Counted from the first letter of the stretch, positions 1 through 5,345 are shown. The stretch is 8,558 nucleotides of DNA from Bacteroidia bacterium (GCA_025999775.1 BNXT01000045.1:1-8558), one strand, 5' to 3'. Program-made: numbers and translations. Notes: generated by a model not told the origin, from the letters alone.

Positions 1-2
1 TT

Positions 3-218
3 TGGTTTTTTGTTTGCGGTATTGCACTTTGGATTCTTGGACAAGTTTTGCATTATTATATCCAACGCGAACAACAGCCTGCACCAAAGTTTCTTGGTTG
101 GTTTTTGTTAATATTCAGTATTATCGGGCTGTGTTTTGTTCCATTATCGGGCTTTTGGCTATTTATTCCGCAGGGGTTGATAATTTTAGTTGGACAACAA
201 TCTGCGCAAATCCCTTAA
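3..218 (+). CDS. DUF6463-type small membrane protein, C-terminal part (cut by window edge)
   Basis: The frame is open from the first complete codon to TAA at 216-218 and encodes the last 71 residues of a hydrophobic protein. Nucleotides 1-198 appear identical to 1055-1252 in the complete copy at 886-1311, so this is residue 58 onward of the same protein. It contains one transmembrane segment (WFFVCGIALWILG) and a long hydrophobic C-terminal hairpin (FLGWFLLIFSIIGLCFVP and following). The ending is GQQSAQIP, which is probably the native C-terminus, because the other copy loses this stop through a 19-bp deletion. The start lies outside the window, so the upstream part cannot be judged. No catalytic motif is visible and the function is unknown. 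The assignment to DUF6463 is from memory of similar four-helix proteins. Confidence 0.75.
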   Translation, partial: WFFVCGIALWILGQVLHYYIQREQQPAPKFLGWFLLIFSIIGLCFVPLSGFWLFIPQGLIILVGQQSAQIP

Positions 219-237
219 ATCCGCGTTATCTGCGTGC
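217..237 (+). repeat. ATCYGYGT-type short interspersed repeat, copy 1
   Basis: AATCCGCGTTATCTGCGTGC (218-237), preceded by A, directly follows and overlaps the stop codon of the DUF6463 fragment. The unit is itself two half-sites of the form ATCYGYGT. Exact 21-bp copies lie at 1252-1272 and 6079-6099, and a diverged copy at 1826-1847. Confidence 0.8.
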
Positions 238-263
238 TGAAAATCAAAAAAATCATTTGTGAA

Positions 264-282
264 AGTCCGTGTAATTAGTGAC
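264..282 (+). repeat. ATCYGYGT-type repeat, degenerate copy
   Basis: AGTCCGTGTAATTAGTGAC has the same two-half-site layout as the repeat at 217-237 with several changes. It lies in the spacer just upstream of YhcG copy A. The membership is tentative. Confidence 0.4.
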
Positions 283-296
283 AAAAAACAAAAAAT

Positions 297-842
297 ATGA
301 ATCTACAAAAAATACAAATTGATTTCATTACCGAAATCAAGCAGAAAATTCGGCAGGCGCAATACGAGGCGATGAAAGCTGTAAATGTGCAGTTAATCAA
401 TCTTTATTGGGAAATCGGAAAGTCCATTGCCGAAAAACAGGCGGAAAATTGGGGCAAATCTATCGTTTCCACGCTGTCGAAAGAATTGCAAGCGGAGTTT
501 CCGGGCGCAAGCGGTTTTTCAGAGGGAAATCTTTGGTTGATGGCACAGTTTTACACTGAATATCATGTAGTTACAAATCTCGTACCATTGGTACGAGAAA
601 TTAGTTGGTCAAAACACGTTTCCATTTTAAAGAAATGCAAGGACAATCTCGAACGCGAGTTTTACATTCGTTCTACGCGGAAATTCGGATGGACAAAAAA
701 TGTTCTCATTCACCAAATTGAGAATAAAACGTATGAAAAATACCTGCTCAACCAAACAAACTTCAACGAAACATTGCCCGAAACATATCAAAAATTGTTG
801 CCCAACAGTGAAGAAATCATTGAAAAATTGAAAGAATTATAA
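297..842 (+). CDS. yhcG: YhcG/DUF1016-family protein lacking the nuclease core (copy A)
   Basis: This 181-residue protein matches the N-terminal DUF1016 domain of YhcG-type PDDEXK nucleases: INLYWEIGKSIAEKQ (34-48), GKSIVSTLSKELQ, the EISWSKH segment (101-107) and KCKDNLEREFYIR (113-125). Full family members are about 340-380 residues and carry the PDDEXK nuclease fold in the C-terminal half. Here the protein runs from LNQTNFNETLPETY (151-164) straight into the normal family C-terminus (QKLLPNSEEIIEKLKEL). About 170 residues with the catalytic core are therefore missing, and the frame is kept. The junction falls where the family has two similar LPExY segments, suggesting a deletion between short repeats. 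ATG 297 is chosen because the family N-terminus begins there. Full-length relatives often sit near type I restriction or other defence genes; none is visible here. It could be an inactive remnant or a retained binding protein. Confidence 0.85.
   Translation: MNLQKIQIDFITEIKQKIRQAQYEAMKAVNVQLINLYWEIGKSIAEKQAENWGKSIVSTLSKELQAEFPGASGFSEGNLWLMAQFYTEYHVVTNLVPLVREISWSKHVSILKKCKDNLEREFYIRSTRKFGWTKNVLIHQIENKTYEKYLLNQTNFNETLPETYQKLLPNSEEIIEKLKEL
578..598 (+). repeat. 21-bp intragenic palindrome in YhcG copy A
   Basis: TCTCGTACCA, one central T (588), then TGGTACGAGA: two perfect 10-base arms. It encodes L-V-P-L-V-R within the variable stretch before the EISW motif. The equivalent site in copy B (5110-5130) has the same geometry with compensatory base changes. 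Confidence 0.9.
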
Positions 843-851
843 AATTAAAAT

Positions 852-881
852 ATGAACCGTCCTTGGGAGCATAAAAAATAG
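852..881 (+). other. Nine-codon ORF in spacer, possible gene-start scar
   Basis: ATG at 852 opens the peptide MNRPWEHKK and stops at TAG (879-881), just ahead of the next gene. It follows a spacer sequence (AAATTAAAATAT) that is also found after YhcG copy B. It may be the leftover start of a deleted gene, given the decay seen around it, or chance. No family can be assigned. Confidence 0.15.
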
Positions 882-885
882 AAAA

Positions 886-1311
886 ATGAATATAAAAAAA
901 TGGTGGAAATACAGCGGAATTTTGTTGATTATAACGGCAATTCTGCACACGCTCTTAGCGATAGCTATGATGTTGAGAACCGGCATTTTTGCGGAAATTG
1001 TTCGCAATGGCGTTTTTAATTCTATTAGTGCCGACTTCAAACTTGGGATGGCATTTTGGTTTTTTGTTTGCGGTATTGCACTTTGGATTCTTGGACAAGT
1101 TTTGCATTATTATATCCAACGCGAACAACAGCCTGCACCAAAGTTTCTTGGTTGGTTTTTGTTAATATTCAGTATTATCGGGCTGTGTTTTGTTCCATTA
1201 TCGGGCTTTTGGCTATTTATTCCGCAGGGGTTGATAATTTTAGTTGGACAAAAATCCGCGTTATCTGCGTGCAAAAACTCAAACTTCAAACAAAGATGTC
1301 AAACAAATTAA
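886..1311 (+). CDS. DUF6463-type small membrane protein (complete copy, altered C-terminus)
   Basis: The 141-residue protein has predicted membrane segments at about 10-30, 53-77, 87-105 and 105-121. A basic N-terminus (MNIKKWWK) suggests the N-terminus stays inside. There is no signal peptide and no catalytic motif; it resembles the uncharacterised DUF6463 family. ATG 886 is chosen because the basic start and first helix follow at once. Compared with the fragment at 3-218, a 19-bp stretch (199-217 region) is missing after GGACAA. This removes the native stop, so translation runs on through the ATCYGYGT repeat at 1252-1272 and adds KSALSACKNSNFKQRCQTN. The tail is hydrophilic and repeat-derived, so it is probably not functional. 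The gene lies 43 bp after YhcG copy A and 43 bp before the SRPBCC gene, perhaps in one transcript. Confidence 0.75.
   Translation: MNIKKWWKYSGILLIITAILHTLLAIAMMLRTGIFAEIVRNGVFNSISADFKLGMAFWFFVCGIALWILGQVLHYYIQREQQPAPKFLGWFLLIFSIIGLCFVPLSGFWLFIPQGLIILVGQKSALSACKNSNFKQRCQTN
1055..1252 (+). repeat. Exact direct repeat of window positions 1-198
   Basis: By eye, every base from 1055 to 1252 matches 1-198 (offset 1054), inside two DUF6463 copies. Because the window begins inside the first copy, the repeat may extend further left. It encloses YhcG copy A and the 5' part of the second DUF6463 gene. Confidence 0.85.
1252..1272 (+). repeat. ATCYGYGT-type short interspersed repeat, copy 2 (inside a coding region)
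   Basis: The 21 bases are identical to 217-237. Here they are translated as part of the DUF6463 C-terminal tail because the upstream stop codon was deleted. Confidence 0.8.
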
Positions 1312-1354
1312 AAAATATTGGTAATTTTGCCACATTAATTTTAACATTTTCAAA

Positions 1355-1837
1355 ATGAAAAAAATATCAGCATTATCATTATTCATTGTATTTATAAAAT
1401 TTACAGCAATGGCAAAAGAAATTAAATCGGAAATAGTTATCAATGCACCGCCTGAAAAGGTTTGGGCTGTGTTGACGGATTTTGGAAAATATCCGGAATG
1501 GAATCCGTTTATTACTTCTCTGAAAGGCGAAGTGGGAGTCGGAAACAAAATAGAAATTCGGATTGAGCCGCCCGAAGGTACAGGTATGACGTTCAAACCC
1601 AAAGTGTTGGAAAAAACAGAAAACAAAAAACTTCGTTGGTTAGGCAGTCTGCTTTTCAAAGGTTTATTCGATGGCGAACACTGTTTTGAACTGATTGACA
1701 ACGGCGACGGCACAACGACTTTCGTTCAAAGCGAAAAATTTCGGGGAATTTTGGTTTGGACGTTTGGAACGAAAAAAACCAAAAATGGTTTTGAAGCAAT
1801 GAATTTGAAACTGAAAGAATTAGCAGAATCTGTGTAA
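1355..1837 (+). CDS. SRPBCC (START/Bet v 1-like) domain protein
   Basis: Residues 22-158 fit the SRPBCC polyketide-cyclase-like fold, a cavity that binds hydrophobic ligands: EIVINAPPEKVWAVLTDFGKYPEWNPFI (26-53) is the characteristic first helix-turn region, followed by beta-rich segments (EIRIEPPEG, KPKVLEKTENKKLRW, HCFELIDNGDGTT). A C-terminal helix (NGFEAMNLKLKELAE) ends the domain. The ligand is unknown. Two starts are possible. ATG 1355 adds a signal-like hydrophobic stretch (KKISALSLFIVFIKFTA); ATG 1409 (MAKEIKSE) gives the usual cytosolic length of about 142. Family members are mostly cytosolic, so 1409 is a serious alternative. The stop codon lies inside an ATCYGYGT-type repeat (1826-1847), so the last residues ESV come from the repeat. 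Confidence 0.85.
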   Translation: MKKISALSLFIVFIKFTAMAKEIKSEIVINAPPEKVWAVLTDFGKYPEWNPFITSLKGEVGVGNKIEIRIEPPEGTGMTFKPKVLEKTENKKLRWLGSLLFKGLFDGEHCFELIDNGDGTTTFVQSEKFRGILVWTFGTKKTKNGFEAMNLKLKELAESV

Positions 1838-1847
1838 ATCTGTGTGC
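1826..1847 (+). repeat. ATCYGYGT-type repeat, diverged copy overlapping a stop codon
   Basis: AATCTGTGTAAATCTGTGTG (1827-1846) has the same double ATCYGYGT layout as 217-237 but with T in place of C at the Y positions. The TAA that ends the SRPBCC gene (1835-1837) is inside it. Confidence 0.65.
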
Positions 1848-1856
1848 TAAAAAATT

Positions 1857-1983
1857 ATGCCAGACCCCCAATCCATAGAACGCCACCCGCTAACGCCCTT
1901 CCACCTCGCGCTCCTATCCGTTGAAGTTGGAAAGCAAAGCGGCGATGTATGAAAGGATGTTGCAAAAAATTGGAATTAAATAA
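1857..1983 (+). pseudogene. Remnant of a DNA-glycosylase gene with a 461-bp internal deletion
   Basis: Positions 1857-1900 match the first 44 bases of the intact gene at 5346 with 2 differences (same start MPDPQSIERHPLTPF). From there the sequence jumps to the counterpart of 5851-5938 and follows it to the gene's end with 4 differences. The junction carries CCTT, present at both ends in the intact gene (5386-5389 and 5847-5850), so 461 bp are missing. Because 461 is not a multiple of three, the fusion is frameshifted: it reads HLALLSVEVGKQSGDV and stops at TGA 1950-1952. The original-frame stop TAA is at 1981-1983. All glycosylase motifs but the tail of the last one are gone, so it cannot be active. 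Confidence 0.9.
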
Positions 1984-2004
1984 ATTGAAAAAATCGTAAC
2001 TTTG
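1970..2004 (+). promoter_or_regulatory. Putative Bacteroidota-type promoter upstream of rhuM-like gene
   Basis: TAACTTTG (1997-2004) matches the TAnnTTTG -7 element of Bacteroidota housekeeping promoters. A TTGG at 1970-1973 could serve as the -33 element, but the spacer (24 bases) is longer than usual. It lies at the end of the glycosylase remnant, about 47 bp before the next start codon, and could drive the genes that follow. Confidence 0.5.
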
Positions 2005-2007
2005 CAG

Positions 2008-2052
2008 GCGAGAAATGAGCATAATTACATAAAATAAACATAAATAAAAATA
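2008..2052 (+). repeat. 45-bp spacer repeat, copy 1 (pairs with 3079-3123)
   Basis: The leader of the rhuM-like gene, with core ACATAAAATAA (2027-2037), matches 3079-3123 with about 6 differences in 45 bases. In the other copy the first bases are the last codons and stop of the S51 peptidase gene. This copy may therefore be the scar of a similar gene end, or a shared leader. Confidence 0.65.
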
Positions 2053-2417
2053 TGTCAAGTCAACCGAATATCAAATCTTCCGCTGCCGAATACCTTACTT
2101 TCGTGGCTTCTAAGGGCGAAAATTATCAGAATATCGAAATTCGATACGAAAATGAAAACATTTGGCTCACGCAAAAAATGTTGGCTGCGCTTTATGATGT
2201 GGAGGTGCATACAATTAACTATCATATCAAAAAGATTTTTGAAGACAGGGAATTGAGTGAAGATTCAGTTATTCGAAATTTTCGAATAACTGCCGCAGAT
2301 AATAAGGAATACAACACGAATCATTATGATTTACAAATGATTATCGCTATCGGTTTCAAGGTAAACAGCGGGCGAGCGGTGCAGTTTCGCAAGTGGGTCA
2401 ATCAAATTGAAAATTAA
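2052..2417 (+). CDS. rhuM: RhuM-family protein, truncated to the N-terminal domain
   Basis: The 121-residue protein aligns with the N-terminal part of RhuM-family proteins: EIRYENENIWLTQKMLAALYDVEVHTINYHIKKIF (29-63) is the usual KilA-N/HTH-like DNA-binding segment, then ELSEDSVIRNFRITAADNKEYNTNHYDLQMIIAIGFKVNSGRAVQFRKWVNQ (67-118). Full RhuM proteins are about 300-340 residues; here the protein ends after QFRKWVNQIEN, where relatives continue with a long helical C-terminal region. The gene is therefore truncated or internally deleted; the parent sequence is not in the window, so the break cannot be mapped. RhuM relatives occur in pathogenicity islands and beside type I restriction genes; their biochemical role is not established. 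The start at 2052 (MSSQPNIKSS) fits the family spacing. A 27-bp perfect palindrome lies inside the gene. Confidence 0.8.
   Translation: MSSQPNIKSSAAEYLTFVASKGENYQNIEIRYENENIWLTQKMLAALYDVEVHTINYHIKKIFEDRELSEDSVIRNFRITAADNKEYNTNHYDLQMIIAIGFKVNSGRAVQFRKWVNQIEN
2266..2292 (+). repeat. 27-bp perfect palindrome inside the rhuM-like gene
   Basis: CAGTTATTCGAAA, one central T (2279), then TTTCGAATAACTG: two perfect 13-base arms. It encodes SVIRNFRIT (72-80), upstream of the conserved TAAD-like motif. The odd length with a single central T is the same as in the YhcG palindromes. Confidence 0.9.
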
Positions 2418-2453
2418 TGACAACCGCCTAAAAAGGCAAAAAAATTAGAAATT

Positions 2454-3089
2454 ATGAGTAAAAAACTGTTTCTATCATCGTATTTTTCAGGCGTAAAAAA
2501 CTTGTTGCCCGATTTTACAAACAACGAATGTTCGGGTAAAAAAGTCGTTTTCATTCCAACGGCAAGCGTTCCCGAAAAGGTGACATTTTTTGTCGGTGCA
2601 GATAAAAAATCATTGGCAAAACTTGGGCTAATCATCGACGAATTGGAAGTTTCAACTGCCCCTTACGAGGAAATCACAAGCAAAATTTCCAATGCCGATT
2701 ATCTTTTTGTAGAAGGCGGGAATACGTTTTTCCTTTTGCAGGAACTGAAACGTACAGGCGCGGACACACTCATCATTGAGCATATCAATAAGGGAAAACT
2801 GTATATCGGCGCATCTGCGGGGTCAATGATTATTTCAAAAGACATTGAATATGTGAAATTTATGGATAATCCGAAAGCCGCGCCCGATTTGAACGGCGAC
2901 TTTTCGGCGCTGTCAGTTCTTGATTTCTACATTGTTCCGCACTGTACGAATTTTCCGTTTAAGAAAGCGACTGAAAAAATTGTTGCAACATACTCGGAAA
3001 CGCTTGATTTGCGGCTGATTAGCAACAATCAGGTAATTGTTGTCAATGGCGATAAGGTAGAAACGCTAACGGTAGAAGGCGAAAAATGA
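2454..3089 (+). CDS. Peptidase S51 (dipeptidase E-like) / class I glutamine-amidotransferase-fold protein
   Basis: The 211-residue protein has the layout of peptidase family S51: KKLFLSSYFSG at the N-terminus, VVFIPTAS (31-38), the VEGGNTF segment (86-92), the nucleophile elbow GASAGS (119-124) with Ser121, and VPHC with His163 late in the fold. Cytosolic PepE of enteric bacteria cleaves N-terminal Asp dipeptides with a Ser-His-Glu triad; whether this protein shares that substrate is not shown. Length (usual range about 205-240) and motifs suggest it is intact, unlike many of its neighbours. There is no signal peptide. It starts 36 bp after the rhuM-like gene in the same direction, likely co-transcribed. 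Its last codons and stop lie in a 45-bp repeat also found before rhuM. Confidence 0.85.
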   Translation: MSKKLFLSSYFSGVKNLLPDFTNNECSGKKVVFIPTASVPEKVTFFVGADKKSLAKLGLIIDELEVSTAPYEEITSKISNADYLFVEGGNTFFLLQELKRTGADTLIIEHINKGKLYIGASAGSMIISKDIEYVKFMDNPKAAPDLNGDFSALSVLDFYIVPHCTNFPFKKATEKIVATYSETLDLRLISNNQVIVVNGDKVETLTVEGEK

Positions 3090-3123
3090 ACATAATCACA
3101 TAAAATAACCGTAAATAAAAACA
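3079..3123 (+). repeat. 45-bp spacer repeat, copy 2
   Basis: This copy begins in the last codons of the S51 peptidase gene and runs into the spacer before the SWIM gene. It matches 2008-2052 with about 6 differences. It is followed by ATTGAAAGAATTAT (3123-3136), a 14-base match to the 3' end of both YhcG copies, which could be a further gene-end scar or chance in AT-rich DNA. Confidence 0.6.
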
Positions 3124-3170
3124 TTGAAAGAATTATGAATTTTGAAAATTATAAATAATTACAAAATACA

Positions 3171-4769
3171 ATGAATAACATTTTCGATTTACAACAAACC
3201 GATGAATACCGATGGCAGGCGAAATATCGCGGTAACTATGGCATTTACACCATCAAAATCGCTTTTGATGAACGCGGACAGCGCAAGGATTTTTCCTGCA
3301 CTTGCCCCAGCGATTATTATCCCTGCAAGCATATTGGGTATGTACAGGACGAGATAGAACAGCAGACGGCAAAAAATCCGAAAATCGAAAATCCTGTTCA
3401 TGTTGAAGAAATTTTACAAAATGTTTCGTTGGACGAATTACGCGCTTTTGTTGTGAAGAAATCACAGTACAACAGCGATTTAACCAATGCCATTATACTT
3501 GAATTTGCCGGACGAATTAAGAAAAACGGTGAAAATATTTACATTCCGCTTATTCGTAAAGTGTTGGACGACTATCCGTTTGATATGGAAAACTTTTACG
3601 ATTACGAAGAAAATGTTGAATTTGATATTTTAGACGATTGGACGAAAAAAGCCCAAGAGTTGATAGCCCAAGGCAACTATGCCGAAGCCGAATTGATTTG
3701 CAAAGCCTGCATTGAAGAGTATGCGGCTTGGCTACAAAGGCAAGATGCTGATATAGAAGATTATATTGAAAATTACGAAAGTGGATTTTTCGCTCTTTTA
3801 TACGACATTGCCGACAGTGGAAAGGTGGATTTGACATCGCTTTATGACTATTGCAAAATGGAGCAAAGCGAGAAAAAATACATGTTTGCCGAGTTTCAAG
3901 ATGAATTTAACAATCTGATGGCGCATTTAGCGCCCAAAGTAAATCCCGAAGATTTTATCGCCTCGCAGGAAAAGCTTTTGCAAAAAGTGAGCGATAAATC
4001 TTCATCGGAAGCACAAACGATTTTGAAACGAATGATGGATTTTTATCACGCTAATAATCAACCGGATAAAGCGGAAAAATTATTGGAGGAAAATGTACAA
4101 ATTGAAAGTTTTTGTCAAGAGGTGGTAAAGAAACGCATTGAAAAAGAACAATATAAAGAAGCGAAAATACTGATAAACAATCATTTGAATAAAAGCCCCA
4201 ATAATAATTTTTATTACAACCTAAGTTGGAAGGAGTTGCTTTTGACGATTGCTCAAAGAGAAAATGATTTGCCTGCTGTTAGAAAAACTGCTTTTGAGTT
4301 TATCGAAAATCACTTTGACAGTCAATATTTTACTATCTACAAAAATACATTTACGAAAGAAAAGTGGGCAGAGGAGTTAGAAAAAATCATTACGCATTAC
4401 GAAAAGAGTAAAAACAAAATGTGGAGCAGTTTTTTCAACAACAATATTGCCGAGTTGTTACGTGCCGAAAACTTACAGGAACGCCTGTTGAATTACATAG
4501 AGGCACACCTTTCGGCGGAAAATATCGAAAAATATCATAAGGCGTTTGTCGAAAATTATCCCGATAAAACGCTGAAATTGTTCCGAGATGCGATAGATGA
4601 CTATACTGAAAAAAATATCGGTCGCGATACATACGAGTATGTAAACCGCTTGTTGCGATTGATGTGCAAAATCGGTGGCGGCGACAAGATTGTTGCCGAA
4701 ATGGTTGGAAATTACCGCGTTATTTACAAAAACCGCAGGGCGATGATGGAAGTTTTGGGGAGGTTGTAA
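3171..4769 (+). CDS. SWIM zinc-finger protein with helical-repeat C-terminus
   Basis: The 532-residue protein begins with a short beta-rich segment and a SWIM zinc finger, FSCTCPSDYYPCKH (41-54): ligands Cys43, Cys45, Cys52 and His54 in the CxC-xn-CxH pattern. SWIM fingers bind DNA or proteins. The rest (about 80-532) is almost wholly helical, with TPR-like pairs such as ELIAQGNYAEAELICKACIEEY, ANNQPDKAEKLLEEN and KEQYKEAKILINNHL, a likely protein-interaction scaffold. The end, YKNRRAMMEVLGRL, matches the usual C-terminal motif of this family (YR.RpalmeeL), so the gene looks complete. No helicase or nuclease domain is fused. Start ATG 3171 directly precedes the finger region. It is the largest and one of the few undamaged genes in the run; its partner is unknown. 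Confidence 0.8.
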   Translation: MNNIFDLQQTDEYRWQAKYRGNYGIYTIKIAFDERGQRKDFSCTCPSDYYPCKHIGYVQDEIEQQTAKNPKIENPVHVEEILQNVSLDELRAFVVKKSQYNSDLTNAIILEFAGRIKKNGENIYIPLIRKVLDDYPFDMENFYDYEENVEFDILDDWTKKAQELIAQGNYAEAELICKACIEEYAAWLQRQDADIEDYIENYESGFFALLYDIADSGKVDLTSLYDYCKMEQSEKKYMFAEFQDEFNNLMAHLAPKVNPEDFIASQEKLLQKVSDKSSSEAQTILKRMMDFYHANNQPDKAEKLLEENVQIESFCQEVVKKRIEKEQYKEAKILINNHLNKSPNNNFYYNLSWKELLLTIAQRENDLPAVRKTAFEFIENHFDSQYFTIYKNTFTKEKWAEELEKIITHYEKSKNKMWSSFFNNNIAELLRAENLQERLLNYIEAHLSAENIEKYHKAFVENYPDKTLKLFRDAIDDYTEKNIGRDTYEYVNRLLRLMCKIGGGDKIVAEMVGNYRVIYKNRRAMMEVLGRL

Positions 4770-4903
4770 GTTTTTGTTTAAGAAGAAGGAAGAGTGGAGT
4801 TAGGGGGTAAAAAATACAGAGATGATTAAACAGAAAACAAAAAATACAAATTGATTTCATTACCGAAATCAAACAGAAAATTCGGCAGGCGCAGTACGAG
4901 GCG

Positions 4904-5326
4904 ATGAAAGCCGTAAATGTGCAGTTAATCAATCTTTATTGGGAAATCGGAAAGTCCATTGCCGAAAAACAGGCGGAAAGCTGGGGCAAATCAATCGTTT
5001 CCACGCTGTCGAAAGAGTTGCAGACGGAATTTCCGGGCGCAAGCGGTTTTTCAGTTGCAAACTTATGGGCAATGGCGCAGTTTTATACTGAATATCACGC
5101 AATTACAAATCTCCAACCATTGGTTGGAGAAATTAGTTGGACTAAACATGTCGTAATTTTGAACAAATGCAAAGACAAAAACCGTACGGTTGTGGAATAT
5201 TCATTGAAAACAAGCACTTTACCTATCGGCGTAGCAACTTACACCACTTCGGCAATTTTGCCCGAAACATATCAAAAATTGTTGCCCAACAGTGAAGAAA
5301 TCATTGAAAAATTGAAAGAATTATAA
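4904..5326 (+). CDS. yhcG: YhcG/DUF1016-family protein lacking the nuclease core and native start (copy B)
   Basis: Homology to copy A begins at 4838, but the native ATG is missing. Copy A has two direct repeats ACAAAAAATA (288-297 and 305-314); copy B has only one (4837-4846), so a 17-bp deletion removed the start. In-frame TGA lies at 4823-4825, so the first usable ATG is 4904, giving 140 residues without the first 25. A second deletion, different from that in copy A, joins ILNKCKD (85-91) to KNRTVVEYSLKTSTLPIGVATYTTS, a segment normally near the family C-terminus after the PDDEXK core. The likely short repeat is the KCKD/CKDK coding stretch. About 195 residues, including all catalytic residues, are lost in frame. 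The C-terminus (LPETYQKLLPNSEEIIEKLKEL) equals that of copy A. It may be a pseudogene or a translated fragment. Confidence 0.75.
   Translation: MKAVNVQLINLYWEIGKSIAEKQAESWGKSIVSTLSKELQTEFPGASGFSVANLWAMAQFYTEYHAITNLQPLVGEISWTKHVVILNKCKDKNRTVVEYSLKTSTLPIGVATYTTSAILPETYQKLLPNSEEIIEKLKEL
5110..5130 (+). repeat. 21-bp intragenic palindrome in YhcG copy B
   Basis: TCTCCAACCA, central T (5120), then TGGTTGGAGA. Against copy A (578-598), two base pairs are swapped on both arms (G:C to C:G and T:A to A:T), and pairing stays perfect. It encodes L-Q-P-L-V-G. Confidence 0.9.
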
Positions 5327-5345
5327 AATTAAAATATTAAAAATT

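Noticed and set aside
2..262. Open frame +1 relative to the DUF6463 fragment (also repeated at 1056-1358)
   Set aside because: It is a shadow of the DUF6463 gene; both copies exist only because the DNA is duplicated, and the membrane-protein frame has the better start and composition.
2426..2437. Terminator after the rhuM-like gene (GCCT/AGGC stem)
   Set aside because: The stem is only 4 bp and is followed by A, not T, on the coding strand.
3123..3136. Third YhcG gene remnant, from the 14-base match ATTGAAAGAATTAT
   Set aside because: The match is short and AT-rich, with no further YhcG sequence beside it.
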